From NCBI GenBank assembly GCA_946902875.1, contig OX336351.1, positions 4,647,761 to 4,711,760 of the forward strand: a stretch of 64,000 nucleotides of DNA, in the 5' to 3' direction. The translations under genes and the position numbers were made by a program. This document shows, one piece after another, positions 40,080 to 51,813 of this stretch; the first letter of the stretch is position 1; each line of letters starts with the position of its first letter. The notes beneath the pieces were generated by a model. That model saw only the letters and a program-made list of their open reading frames with translations. It was not told the DNA's origin and did no database searches. Origin of the DNA: Nematopogon swammerdamellus (lineage: Eukaryota > Arthropoda > Insecta > Lepidoptera > Adelidae).

Positions 40080-41366
40080 TTTAAATATTATAATACCGCC
40101 AACTCGCTTATTTGCGGACATAGCACGATAAGGTGAGTCATACAACAGAAGCACCAGTCATTGTGAACTCAGCTTATAAGCTGACTTGGTCGGTGACAAA
40201 TTTTTTGGGGAGTGATGTTTGAGAAAGGCTCATCTAGTAGATACTATAAATCAGTGGTTTCAGCAAGTGTTAGCGTTAGAAATTGTGGCACTGGAATTAC
40301 CCAACAGTTCGTTCTCGACCCCGTTCATTTCAGAGAATTATAGGCTAGTTTGCTATTTTGTACAAGCGAGAACATTTTATTCTACCAGGGGTCTACCGAC
40401 GGCGTTAACTCACTCGCTAACTCACACAAATACTTGCATATTTGAACCAATAGCCGGGCCGGATGCCTTGCCGAACGCCTTCTGATTGGTTGAGTGAGAT
40501 CGTTTCTCACACTCACATCGGCGAGTGAGTAACGCCGGTACTGCAGCAGAAAAGTGTTAGCAAATTACTACACCAAATCTGGGCACTATTTAGTTATTGC
40601 CTATCGGCAAGTATTATTGTTGCTAGCTCGTTGCGCAAAATGTATGCAGAATACGTCGAGCTATCCTATCTGCTCTAAATTCCGATGCACAAATTCCGGG
40701 TACGCAGAGTACGGTACGACGGGTCATCACATCAACTTTTTTTTTTGTTTAATTCGTCTCCTCCCGAAACAGGCAAAACTCATTACAGTATACAGCCAAT
40801 TCTGTGGTAGCTTTTAACGTCTGTTGTATAAGTTCCCGCACCGCGAGAACCAAAAAAATATACATTTTTAATTACAACGACGACGCGACAAACTTCCGCC
40901 GTCCGCCATCTTTTGTCAAGTTTCAAATCGAACTGACGGACTGACTGACAGTCAATTTCATATGGTGTGAGCTGACGGAAATTATTCTGTTTCTCAAAAC
41001 GTGCTCAAAATTAGACGCGTGGCACGCCTCAAAGAGAAAACCTGGTCTTAGGGCACGCTATAGCCGCTCGTACAACGCGAAATCCAAAACCTTTGTAAAA
41101 ACACGATAAAAACCATAGAGCTGCGATCGACGGCCGTCTTCCTCCGAAAAACCTACTCAAACTGTCTATAGTCAAAACTTGTTGCAATGTTGAAATATCT
41201 TGTGCCTGGTGCTTAGAGCATTAAGGTCTGACGTGTGTGTGCCTGGCTGGATGGTACGACAAAAATGATTGAAATAAATACAAGTATCATCATAAATAAC
41301 ACAGGTGTTAAATATTGTGTTTTATTGTATAAATAGATATGTATTCCTATGTGGAATTTGCCTAGA
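40080..41366. other. No gene seen
   Basis: No exon or RNA found. At 40150-40230 a TGTGAACTCAGCTTATAAGC segment resembles 31272-31350 (GAACTCAGCTTATAAACT), so both belong to a small unnamed repeat. Confidence 0.3.
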
Positions 41367-41752
41367 TTTTTTATGGAAACTGACACGTTTGGCTACATCA
41401 CCTACAACATCCGTGATGTCAGCCCATAACACCGGGTGAACTGGGTGGCACGTCAGTGCTTCCCTTCGGTCGTGCCGGCTACACTGAACTGGACGGAAAA
41501 CACGAACTATTTACATAGTCGTTTCGACCGTCGTTTCGCTCAGTGCGGTGATACCAATCCGGCCGGGATAAACCATACGAAAGTATTATGTAGTAAGGTA
41601 AGAAGGGAAGGGACCTACAGTCAGTCAGTTAGTCAGCGTGTAAGCGTCCACTGCTGGACATACTCCTCTCCAATTTTCCTCCAGTCCTCCCGGCCTTCAG
41701 CGGTACGGAACCACTGCTTTCCGACCTACAGTTTACGTGGAATCCAAACCAT
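41367..41752 (-). mobile_element. SINE-A copy A16, split by RTE insertion
   Basis: Tail and body at 41367-41622 and the start of the head side at 41723-41752 (ACCTACAGTTTACGTGG, AATCCAAACCATG). Between them lies a 100-bp RTE-like 3' end. Confidence 0.8.
41623..41722 (-). mobile_element. RTE-like 3' end nested in A16
   Basis: GACCTACAGT occurs on both sides (41613-41622 and 41723-41732), a 10-bp target duplication. The insert begins with a (CAGT) tail and GTGTAAGCGTCCACTGCTGG and ends GAACCACTGCTTTCC. It is a severely 5'-truncated copy of the RTE-like family at 53859. Confidence 0.85.
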
Positions 41753-42556
41753 GTAGAAGCAAAGTATTCGTCGAATACCTACTCCAAAAATATGTTCGTT
41801 CGAACTCGTTCGGTTCACACAGGCTCCGACAGAGTCGGTTCGAAATTCAAACTTTTCCAACTTATGTCAGTATATTCGAGTCGACTTCGCGCCGTTGTAT
41901 GCAGTGAAATGCAGTTGGCTTCCATTTCGAAAAACGATCGCGATGTCGTAACGCGTTCCAGACTCGGGCTGGCAGCTATCTTCCAAGTTTGACTGTGATG
42001 CTGATGATAAATATTTGTCATACCTGTGCATGGTCTAAATCGACAATAAACGAATGAAAAAAAAATGAAAATGACACAAGTTAAGTATAATATCTTTACA
42101 GGCGTTGTGAATCTAAACGTGACTTTTTCGTGTGATTATATTATGTTCAATTCGTGTGATGATATTATATGGATATTATCATCACACGAATTATAATGGT
42201 GAACATATTGTTCCCGCTTTGACATTAATAATTATCACTTATTTAAAAATTATTTATAGATATACCTATTTAGAACTATTTAGAAAAAAAAAACTCCTTT
42301 ATTCCCATTTAATAATAAATTACATATAAATACAATAAACTGCACATAAGTAAAGTACGTACCTACTACTTAATTAAAAAATACATATGAATTATATATT
42401 TTTTTATGGATACGCGCGACACTTCGCGCCGTCAGTCAGCGTGGATTGTTGAGCCGACGACGCCCAAAAGCATTCGGTTTATTTAAGATATAATACTTAC
42501 CTAAATATATACATACATACTTGTTTAAGGCTGGTTAATAATAAATAATTAACATA
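41753..42556. other. No gene seen (apart from the hairpin)
   Basis: No coding or repeat feature supported other than the hairpin at 42142-42208. Confidence 0.25.
42142..42208. repeat. AT-rich hairpin
   Basis: AATTCGTGTGATGATATTAT at 42149 pairs with ATTATCATCACACGAATT ending 42192, and outer TATGTTCA pairs with TGAACATA after a bulge. A stem of about 28 bp with a few-base loop. Confidence 0.7.
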
Positions 42557-42678
42557 GTAGCCGGCACGACCGAAGGGAAGTACTGACGTGGCACCAAGTT
42601 CACCCGGTGTTATGGGCTGACATCACGGATGTTGTACATAGGTGATCTAGCCAACCGTGTTAATTTCCATAAAAAAAA
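42557..42678 (+). mobile_element. SINE-A copy A18, tail only
   Basis: GTAGCCGGCACGACCGAAGG through GGCTGACATCACGGATGTTG to TTTCCATAAAAAAAA. 5'-truncated. Confidence 0.8.
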
Positions 42679-43408
42679 CATGTTAAAAACAACCTGTACA
42701 ATGTTTATCCCACCCTCGGTCACGCTTGGAATGGAGCCACAGAAGTCTCGGCTGGACATGATACTTTACTGCGCTCCGCTCGCTGGTCGAGGACTCATTG
42801 TTTCCGAGTGGTGTCCAAGTTACGATATTGATATTGGATTGGGTTGCCAGTAAGAGAATAAGTTTAATAATGTTATTTGCTAAGTCGTACGAGTTTGATA
42901 TGTTAGTAATATATAAGTCATTGATTTGATATGAGAATCGTATATTTTTATATTTATTGTGATATTTGGCAAAATACTTCTAACTAGCGAATTTTTCCTC
43001 TAATAGGATCTCCTAAAAGCATTGTATAAAAGTGTGCCTCATAGGCTAGTAAATAGTTTTATTTCATTTTGCGCAAGAAATTAAAAATTTGATTTTTCTA
43101 TCTTTATTATGAATTTGTTTTGTGTTTTTGTTTTGGATTTTTGCTTTTAATGTTAAATTGACTTTTATATGCATTTGTAAACTTTATGATTTATTTATGA
43201 AATACATTATAAAATAGTACCTAATGTATTATTATTGTTTCTTTTTTATTTATTGTAAAAACGGGGGCCGTTGTAATGCAATTTGCAGTTAACTGCGTCT
43301 CTCTCAGCTGAGCAGTTTCCTTTTCACCGTCCTCGTGTATGGTCAATACCTAACCTGATGTTGAATAAATGTCTTTCTTTTTCTAAAGGAAACTACCCAA
43401 TTCAATCA
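42679..43408. other. No gene seen
   Basis: AT-rich, no supported feature. Confidence 0.25.
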
Positions 43409-43485
43409 ATTCCCTTGCCCCTTACTAGGCGGTACGCTCAAATTGTAGCCGACTGGGGTGGTACCATCGTTCTGAATGTAAGACC
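43409..43485 (+). mobile_element. SINE-B copy B6, body fragment
   Basis: CAATTCCCTTGCCCCTTACT, CAAATTGTAGCCGACTGGGG, TGGTACCATCGTTCTGAATG. About 75 bp only. Confidence 0.7.
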
Positions 43486-44930
43486 TATAAAAAAAACTTA
43501 TAATTTTTTCGAAGTTGCGACACCATCATTAGGACAAATCAGACTTTTCTCAATAGACTGACTAAAACACTCAGTTTTTATTCTAATTTTAAGAAAACGT
43601 TCGTTTCTGATTTTCCTGGCTTGATTGTGCCTAATGAGAATGTCAAGCATTCGTTGCGTCTATTTTAATTTAAATGGAAGGGCGTTCCTAATTTAGTTCA
43701 CTTCGCGAATGCTGATCTAGATTCTAAATTTACTTCGAGCTCTTCCGTTCATAACTGCTTGTAGAATGCACAAGTCTCTGGCGCAAGCACATGAGGTCAA
43801 TCCACTATAAGGAAAATCGACTGACTGGTATATTTCATTCTAATTTATTTCACTGATTTTAATTGTATTAATTAATTTAATTTAAGGGTTTAAATATTGA
43901 AACTTTTCTGATTCCAGTAATTATTATATTTGACTCCGACTTGACAATTTATTTCATTCGTTTTAGTATATATACTGTTTTTAAAAAGGTTTTATTTTGT
44001 GGTTTTTAGTTTTTTTTACAATTTTGTGTATTTTGTCACCAGCACTTTAGTGCAAAGTTTGTGTGCAAAAATTGCAAATGCAAGTGTGTGCAAAATTTCA
44101 GCTCAATCGGTTGGGTGGAACTGTATTAAAATTCATTTGTAAGATTTTACCCACACATACTATCGCCTGTTAAAAAAAAGTAAAAAAAAAAACAGCTTGC
44201 AAAATAGCTATTTATGGAAGTATAGACCGGTTAAGAAATAAATAATAATTTCACGTATTAAATTTTACTCGAAATATTCGTAAGCACTAGATTCTCGCTA
44301 GTGAATGGGCCTACAGAGCGACTTACAGGCGCCTGAGCAATATCTCAATGGATGCATCTGCACAATGTTTATTTGCGCTGTACATGGAAACATTATCGGC
44401 TTACCCCCTACGAGATAATATTTTACAACATTATAGTACTGTGTCTTGTATCCTGATTAATGAACTAGTAAAATAACCGGTCACTTGTTTGTATTTATTT
44501 TTTCAATTCCTAATTCGTCATATTTGTTTAGATAAATATAGACAGATAGAATAGACTTTATCCCTTACAGATATTTCTTCCATTCTATCCTTATTCACAT
44601 CCTTTCTACCATTCAATGCTTTTCGAGTCTTATGTTTTGAAATGTAAATAGTTTGTAGCAAAATACTAGAGTGAATGTAAAATAAAATGCAATGAATATA
44701 ATCTACATATTTACTAACTACACTTACGTACTAGTTAATTAAAAAACTATGCACGAATACAAATACATTTTACAGTTTCATAATTATAAAATCATCACTC
44801 TCTTAAAAATATTAATCTAGCTATAAATTAAAGATTAGGCTAAGAGTGTGATATTGGCTGTTGCATGGTGGCATGGACGTATGGACGACGACGGCGGTAT
44901 TTCAATTCGAATAAAATAATTTTAATTAGA
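43486..44930. other. No gene seen
   Basis: AT-rich DNA of 1.4 kb. No exon, RNA gene or named repeat recognised. Confidence 0.3.
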
Positions 44931-45140
44931 AATGAGATATTTTCACGCATCACGGCCTTTCATGCTCCAGGAGTGCCGGCAGGTTATCGCTGCTTCGGTT
45001 CTTGGGACCACGTTAACCTTCGCAATGGAGGAGTTGTTTATTTTAATTTAGTTTAACTTTGATTTTAATCTGTTGTTTTTTCCATTTTTAATTCATGTTT
45101 TTAATAAATAAATTACATCTCCGAAGAAAAAAAAAAAGAA
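44931..45140 (+). mobile_element. Possible retroposed 3' end
   Basis: A short frame ends HAPGVPAGYRCFGSWDHV then NLRNGGVVYFNLV and a stop, followed by an AT-rich tail with AATAAATAAA and an A-rich end (about 45126-45145). This is the layout of a LINE or processed-transcript 3' end. I do not recognise the protein. Confidence 0.35.
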
Positions 45141-45504
45141 AAGATATTTTCATATTTAATTGTTTGAATCTACCTACCACGATTTTTTTCGTTCATATCT
45201 TCACTCTTATACTGGTTCTCAGATCGGTCAAATAATATTACCACGACGCACGCAATCCCTTAGCTCACAAACTACACAAGTGAATATAGTATTTTTGTTT
45301 TGTTTTGTACACGTGTTTCAGGATTTTTGGCGCCAAGGTGAGGTTACCAAGAGCATTGTGAATTAATTATTTTTGATTTTTGTCAACTACTATTGAATCG
45401 AAATCAAATGTTTTGGTCTTTTTTTAAAGCTGAAATAATTTTAATTATTATGGAATGTTTCTGTTTTGAGTTACATACAATATTATTTGAGAAAAAAACA
45501 TTTT
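45141..45504. other. No clear gene
   Basis: AT-rich. A possible acceptor and donor around 45330-45347 are discussed under rejected items. Confidence 0.25.
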
Positions 45505-45720
45505 TAACGCGGTTCAAATACATTGTAAACACTTTCGTAAATGTAGACTAAGTTGACGTAAAAAAAGTGTGCGGCGAAGTTTCTTGCTAGGTCTTCTTCG
45601 CTGTGATAATCGAACTGGAAAAATGTTAAATGGTAAATGTAAAATGGTCATAATATGACGATTCCGAGTGCAGTGTACTGTCTATGGATGATGAATAGAG
45701 AATAGAGAATTGCATTGCAA
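45505..45720 (+). mobile_element. F-family repeat copy F5, 3' part
   Basis: TTTCTTGCTAGGTCTTCTTC, GATAATCGAACTGGAAAAA and CAGTGTACTGTCTATGGATG match F3/F4. The tail is AATAGAGAATAGAGAAT instead of AATAAACA. Confidence 0.6.
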
Positions 45721-45831
45721 AACTAAATAGATAGGGTGTTAGAGATATAGGGATAGGAGATATAGGGTATAGGGGTATAAGAACAATTGAATTCGAATAA
45801 TTTCACAAAATATTTGGGTTATCGCTAACCT

Positions 45832-45884
45832 TTTTTAGGTTTCCGTATGTCGTACGGAAGCCTATTACTAAGCCTCCGCTATCT

Positions 45885-45915
<31 letters not shown>

Positions 45916-46146
45916 CGTCCGTCCGTCCGTCCGTCTGTCTGTCCGAGTGCTGTATCTCTTGAACCGTAATAGGTAACCCGTTGAAATTTTCACAGAATAT
46001 GGCGGATATAACAACAAATAATAACAAATAGAAAAAGAAAAAAACTAAGGGGGTTTCCCATACAAGAAATGTGTTTTTTTAAATGTGTTTTTTTTGTGGT
46101 ACGGAAACCTCGATGCGCGAGTTCGACTCGCACTTGGCCGGTTTTT
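45832..46146 (-). mobile_element. E-family repeat copy E7
   Basis: Minus strand from CCGGCCAAGTGCGAGTCG to AGGCTTCCGTACGACATACG. A long (GACA/GACG) run at about 45885-45945. The MITE-like GCCATCTAGATGGC middle part is missing. Confidence 0.8.
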
Positions 46147-47090
46147 CAGTTCCTTTTCATTATATGAATAATTTACTCGTATTATGTAACTTTGAGATTA
46201 GGTACTTTATTTTCTAACTGACCAATACGCATGACGCGGTACTATGGCTTCAAGCGCATCAGTATGTTAGTTTGAAACAACGGCGCCTCTGTTTTATAGA
46301 AATTAGTTGAGTGAAGCATTTCATCGGGTGAATTAATCAACCAGTCGTTTGATTTGTGTAAAATATAAAATTGTTTTATGATGATCATCAGCTAATCTCA
46401 GATGTATCTTCGCAAAGGAAAACCCGCTTTCACTAGATATCAGTCCGTCGTTTCCAATACGTTGGAAAGACAGATGGACCTAATCGAAAAACTGTCGATT
46501 TCCAATTTCAAATTATTACGTTTCTAGGTATAAAATCGAATGTAAAATGTTTGCTACTTATGCCCTTATGCCATTTGCGTCTTCGATACATTCGAATTTG
46601 ACTCGAAACACTATCCAGCTCCCAGATATTTTTCCCTCCATCGTCCCTGTCCGCACAGTGGAGCGAGCTCGACGTCAAGCGCGGCAAAATGAATTCAATG
46701 GTTCCATTTCTTCGCTCCCGACGTTCTTCAACTGTTCATTTCATGAAATAAGCTCGAATAAGAAGCAGTTTTTCAGCATATCTTGAGCGCAACGAAGTCT
46801 CTCGTTTACTATAAATGCTGTCTGAATGGACGTTTAGTTATCTTTCGTATAGAGGCAAGGATGAATTTTCGAATAGCTAGTTTTAGTGGAGCGTCAACTA
46901 GCTGTACCTGAAGCTTCGCTCGTGCTAAGGTCAGCGCGATATTAGTATATTAATTCGGATATATGCTAGATTCTATTGGTGAGGACCGTATCTAAATCAG
47001 TTGAGTCGTTCTCGAGTTATACACAAACATAAAGAATAGGTTGTTTGGCAGTTTTACTTTACGCTTAAGGACTAAGCTGACACACACATT
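46147..47090. other. No gene seen
   Basis: No supported feature. A GCTTCGCTCGTGCTAAGG trace near 46912 could be an old Helitron-like end. Confidence 0.3.
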
Positions 47091-47396
47091 CTTAGGTTAC
47101 CGTATCCATACGGAACCCTACCGCCGTCTGTCTTTCTACGTCGTCTGTTTCTCTGTCTGTCTGTCTGTCCTACGTCTTTATCTTTTTAAGCGTAATAGGT
47201 AGCCGGTTGAAATTTTGAAATTTTCACAGAATATGTGTTATTTATTATGGCTGATATGCCAACAAATATCAAAAAACAATACGTAAAAAATTATGGGGTC
47301 TAGCTACTACTAGCCCGCTTACGCGGAGGGTTCCGTATCACCGCGGTGGTACGGAACCGTCGGTGCGCGAGTCCGACTCGAACTTGGCCAGTTTTT
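47091..47396 (-). mobile_element. E-family repeat copy E8
   Basis: Minus strand from CTGGCCAAGTTCGAGTCGG to the GACAGACAGACAGAG run and GTAGGGTTCCGTATGG. Middle part shortened. Confidence 0.75.
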
Positions 47397-48328
47397 ATAT
47401 ATAATCCCTCTGCCCTCAGTATTATCCTTAGTATTTCTTTCTGGACTTCAATGTATACCGAATTGAAAAGAGAAAAATGTAAGATTTTATAAGATCGCTT
47501 CTTATAGAACATCGAAGTACCTATTTTAGGAGAAAATATTTTTCTCATTATTTCACATAATTTTTGACTGAGATGAAACATAAAACCCCATCATAAAACG
47601 TCAGCATTCGTAATGTTGAGCTTGCTTTGTGCAACGACATTTGAAAATAATTACACACTTTACTGCCCGAAATGCGTAACTAGTTTCATTGTCTCCGTAA
47701 ATCTGCCTTCACTCAAACCAATAAAAGTCGTTCAACAAGCCGTCTGATTCTTACATTTCACTTAGGGGAATAATTTTCCGAACATGTTTCTAGAATTGCG
47801 CTCATAAATCATGTAGGTATAAGCACTAGGGCGTTTCGCTCGTATCAAAAGCGCCCGAAAGCCGCGCGCACAGCACTGAAACAGTCGATTTATGACGCAG
47901 CAACGATTCAATTGTGAAATATATTTTCATATCGATGTACTTAAACATATTTCCCCATTGTGGAGCGAAAATATTCATCGAAAACATTCGTCGCGCGTTC
48001 CCGCTCGGAAATGCGTTCAGATATATGAGCTGCAGATTGGAAGAGCGAGATTCTTTGGACGAGACAAATGTGCAGGTTTCTTCGTGTATTCCTGGGGGAA
48101 ATACGTTGCGAATAAAATTGTTACGAAAACTAACGCATTCGTTATTTCGTTGCAGCGAGTAGAAACCTGTACTAACAAATGTCTGTATTAAAATTTTTTA
48201 TTCTTCATTGAACACCAATTAATACTATTCTCTCAATGATTCTCTCACATTATCCGTGCGCTTACTTATACACCCTTTACCACATCCCAAAGATTTGCTC
48301 TAATATAATGCCTAATAAAATAATAATC
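47397..48328. other. No gene seen
   Basis: No repeat recognised. Overlapping plus-strand frames at 47892-48191 have no domain. Confidence 0.3.
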
Positions 48329-48540
48329 TGTCAGCCTCGATAGCTCAGTGGTGCAGACAGTCGACTGTTGCCGCGGTCAGTACTTGGATGGGTGACCGCT
48401 CGAGCGTTGGAGGCTAACCGTGGTTCGTATTCCACGTAAAACTGTAGATCCCTTCCCTTCATACCTTACTCGGTGGTAGGGTTCAACCCGCCCGGGTTGA
48501 TACCAGTGCAGTGAATGAAACGTCGGTCGAAACGGCTATG
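48329..48540 (+). mobile_element. SINE-A copy A19, tail lost
   Basis: A box TAGCTCAGTGG, then a 24-bp deletion that removes the left half of the 5S-like block (GACTGTTGCCGCGGTCAG), keeping AGTACTTGGATGGGTGACC and B box GGTTCGTATTCCACG. It ends at AACGGCTATG directly against A20. Confidence 0.8.
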
Positions 48541-48864
48541 TTTTTTTTTATGCTAACTGACTGGTTGCCGGTCGCCATGTCAGTGCTTCCCTTCGGTCGT
48601 GTCAGCTACACTGAGGAAAACACAAACATTTACATAGTCTTTTCGACCGCCATTTCGTGCAGTGCGGTGGTACCAACCCGGCGGGTTGAACCCTACCTCC
48701 TAGTAAGGTAAGAAGGGAAGGGATCTATAGTTTTACGTGGAATCCGAACCACGGTCAGCCTCCAACGTCGAGCGGTCACCCACCCAATAACTGACCGCGC
48801 CCAGCGTTGCTTAACAATCAATAGCAATAGTCGACTGTCTGTACCACTGAGCTATCGAGGGTGA
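48541..48864 (-). mobile_element. SINE-A copy A20, inverted next to A19
   Basis: T run, a tail with deletion (ATGCTAACTGACTGGTTGCC), body and full head with TTGCTTAACA and B box. Together with A19 it forms a large imperfect inverted repeat of about 200-bp arms. Confidence 0.8.
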
Positions 48865-49758
48865 CAAATTTCCCTAAGCATATTAACCGCTTACAGCGCC
48901 ATCTTTGCATGCAACGTTTTTAAAATTGGAATCGAACGCAAAATCAACAGACTGTGTTTGATTGAATGTTAAAGCATCGCGATTATAAATAAAATTCCGC
49001 TTAACAGCTTAGCACCGGCGCGGCGGCGGTTACGGCCGATGTAAAATATAACACAAAAAACTTATCTGAAACGCCTTTATTGTGTCCTTCTTATGCCTTT
49101 TATGTAGCATTATTATGTCGTTACGGCGCCGTCGCGCGGCCGAAGATTGCAGATAAAATATAATAGCGAACACACAATAGGAGATAGGCCATAGCAGATA
49201 GAATTTAACGTGAAGGTTCCGCGTGATGGTACGCACGAGCACTTCGGTTCCCGCCTCACTATAATTTGAGGGTCCCGAATTATTCGGCTCTCGGTACGCG
49301 TGGAGGACCCTTCAATTCCCTCAAACCAAAAATGTACCAGATCACGCGTGATAATTTAGTGCATTCTAGACTTTATGTTGGATAAAAACATAATCCCGTT
49401 CGCAGTGAGTGCTCGCAGGCTTAGGGCTTTCGGGAATGTGTTTTGCGTGGAGGAATTTTATTTTTTTATAATTCACGAGAGCCGGAGGACGGCTCGGGAT
49501 GATCAATTGCTTTTTGAGATGACGCGTATGTTTCGTAATCCTGAAATCCCTCTTATTATTTTGGAGCGTACACAACACGAATATGAAAATGGATGTGATT
49601 TTATTAATTTGTTTTATTAGCGTGATACGAATTGTTTTGAGTTAGTTAAATGTACGTCTATTTTGTATATTTTCTTAAAGTTTCACTTGAGGAAATCACT
49701 ACTAGTGGTATAAGTCCGTCTATTTACTCTATAGTTTTGTCTGTGGGTTTCTATCCTT
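48865..49758. other. No gene seen
   Basis: Open frames on both strands (around 49366-49620) lack a recognisable domain. No repeat named. Confidence 0.3.
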
Positions 49759-50138
49759 ATTTTTTTATTTTATGGGAACTGACACGGTTGGCTACATCAC
49801 CTACAATGTCCGTGATGTCAGCCCATAACACCGGGTGAACTAAGTGCCATGTCAGTGCTTCCCCCTTTGATCGTGCCGGCTACACTGAACTGGTCGGAAA
49901 ACACAAACTATTTACATAGCCGTTTCGACCGACGTTTCATTCAGTGCCGTGGTACCAACCCGGGCGGGTTAAACCCTACCACCAAGTAAGATTAGGAGGG
50001 AAGGGACCTACAGTTTTACGAGGAATCCGAACCTCGGTCAGCCTCCAACGGTCAGCGGTCACCCATCCAAATACTGACCGCACCCAGCGTTGCTTAACAT
50101 TCAATAGCGACAGTTGACTGTCTGCTATCGAGGCTGAC
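49759..50138 (-). mobile_element. SINE-A copy A21, near full length
   Basis: Complete tail, body and head. The minus strand shows GTTAAGCAACGCTGGGTGCG and AGTATTTGGATGGGTGACC, and B-box area AGGTTCGGATTCCTCG. The A-box end is deleted (GTCAGCCTCGATAGCAGAC). Confidence 0.85.
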
Positions 50139-50178
50139 AATCATTACCTTATGCCATAGTATTTTTATTTTTATTATT

Positions 50179-50531
50179 TTAGAGTTCCGTATCCGTCGTA
50201 CGGGATCCTATTACAAAGCCTACGCCGTTTCTATGTTTGTCTGTCTGTCCGTCTGTCCGAGGGCTGTATCTCTTGAACCGTAATAGGTAGCCCGTTGAAA
50301 TTTTCACAAAATATTATGGCCAATATAACAACAAAAATAATCAAAATAAGAAAAAGTTAAAAATTCACAGGGGTCGCCATACAAGAAAATTAAAAGTGTA
50401 TGCGCCCTATCTACCGAAAAGAGTATGAAGCATTTTAATTACTACATAGATGGCGTGAGTGGCGCTGACCATGACATGGCTATACGGAACCCTCGGTGCG
50501 CGAGTTCGACTCTCACTAGGCCGGTTTTTTT
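50179..50531 (-). mobile_element. E-family repeat copy E9
   Basis: Minus strand from CCGGCCTAGTGAGAGTCG to the short GACAGACAGACAAACATAG run. Forms an inverted pair with E10. Confidence 0.85.
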
Positions 50532-50769
50532 ACATATACATAATCAATTGACTGACAAACACAGGAAGTCAAATCCGACATTCGCACCCTCCCTATGACG
50601 GGCTCGTGTTCGGTTCATGACAGGAATATTATGTAATGTGATGTTCATCCCTTACATATACCTACGTAACCTTCAAACCTATATATAGTACAATAGGGTG
50701 GGCTCTGTCAATTTCTGTCATTATTCTAATAGTAGATTTATGTGCCCTCGGTTTAGCTCGTATTTTAAT

Positions 50770-51075
50770 AAAAAAAAAACCGGCAAAATGCGAGTCGAAC
50801 TCGCGCACCGAGGTTTCCGTATCGCCATATCATGGTCAGCGCCACTCAAACCATCTATGGCGTGTTTTATCTTTGGTTAGTTAAAATGCTTCATACTCTT
50901 TTCGGTAGACGGCGCAAATATACTTTTTAGTTTTTTATATGAGGACCCCCGTCCCGTGAAGTTTTTACTTTTTCTTATTTTTATAATTTTTTGCTATGTC
51001 GGCCATAATAACACTTATTCTGTGATCATTTCAACGGGCTACCTATTACGGTTCAAGAGATACAGCCCTCGGACA
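50770..51075 (+). mobile_element. E-family repeat copy E10
   Basis: AAAACCGGCAAAATGCGAGT, GAACTCGCGCACCGAGG and ACCTATTACGGTTCAAGAG to AGCCCTCGGACAGACG. The normal end after the GACA run is replaced by other sequence. Confidence 0.85.
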
Positions 51076-51409
51076 GACGAACAGACATCGTGATTCCACG
51101 TTTAAAAACAGCGTCAGCATTGCAAAGCGACTCCTAAGCCCAGAATTTTTTCTCTCTACTGACTGGAGTAAGTATTAATATAGCGACCTCCTTCCTCAGC
51201 GCCATGGAGTGACTGGCTCACCAGATCATTATTCATATGGGATGCGTCACATCAACGTGACTAAGCCAGGTGAAGCGATGGAGACGCAAGCTTGAGAAAT
51301 ATGGGCTAGCGGAGGAATTGAAAAGGCTATATGGGGCATTAACCTGTCGAAGGGGCGAAGTCCTTAGATGAAACGTTTTTCATCCTGTTCGCGCTCTTTT
51401 ACTCTAAAG
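51076..51409. other. No clear feature
   Basis: Sequence between E10 and an L2 copy. A short ATCAACGTGACTAAGCCAGG and GAAGCGATGGAGACGCAAG segment is unassigned. Confidence 0.25.
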
Positions 51410-51606
51410 CTCGGTGTGTTTCCCGAATCCTTTAACCTGGGTGTCTTCAAACGTCGTATCAACGGGCTAGACACGCTAGCAACAGTCCGCAAATCTGCTG
51501 GAATGGCGCCTCACTGAGCGTGGTTTTGCGGGGAGAGGGATTTTTGGCTCTGTCGACTGTATCGTTGGTCCCTCGACACAGGCATCCATGTTGGTTCACA
51601 TAAAAA
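51410..51606 (+). mobile_element. L2 LINE 3' end copy
   Basis: Plus frame VFPESFNLGVFKRRINGL, then DTLATVRKSAGMAPH before a stop. UTR GCGTGGTTTTGCGGGGAGAG and CACAGGCATCCATGTTGG, TTCACATAAAAAAA. A five-codon difference set from the 20981 copy shows an independent insertion. Confidence 0.75.
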
Positions 51607-51616
51607 AAGCTCAAAA

Positions 51617-51727
51617 AGCTTCGACCGATCTTTAATTCAGTACAGTGGTATCAACTATACCACCTAGTAAGGTAGGGAAGGAACCTACAGTTTCACGTGG
51701 AATCCGGACCACGGTCAGCTTCAATGG
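51617..51727 (-). mobile_element. SINE-A copy A22, body fragment
   Basis: TTCGACCGATCTTTAATTCAG, with GGTAAGGTAG-like body and CACGTGGAATCCGGACCACG. No tail or 5S-like part. Confidence 0.7.
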
Positions 51728-51813
51728 TAGGTTCTTTTCACGATGCAAATATCGATAACATGGTAAAAGCACAGAATAAGGAGTTTCTGTAAGAGCTATG
51801 GAACGGCCGCGCT

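Noticed and set aside
45311..45360. 16-base microexon (acceptor GTGTTTCAG, donor GTGAGG)
   Set aside because: Single acceptor/donor match in T-rich DNA with no partner exons or coding sense. Expected by chance at this scale.
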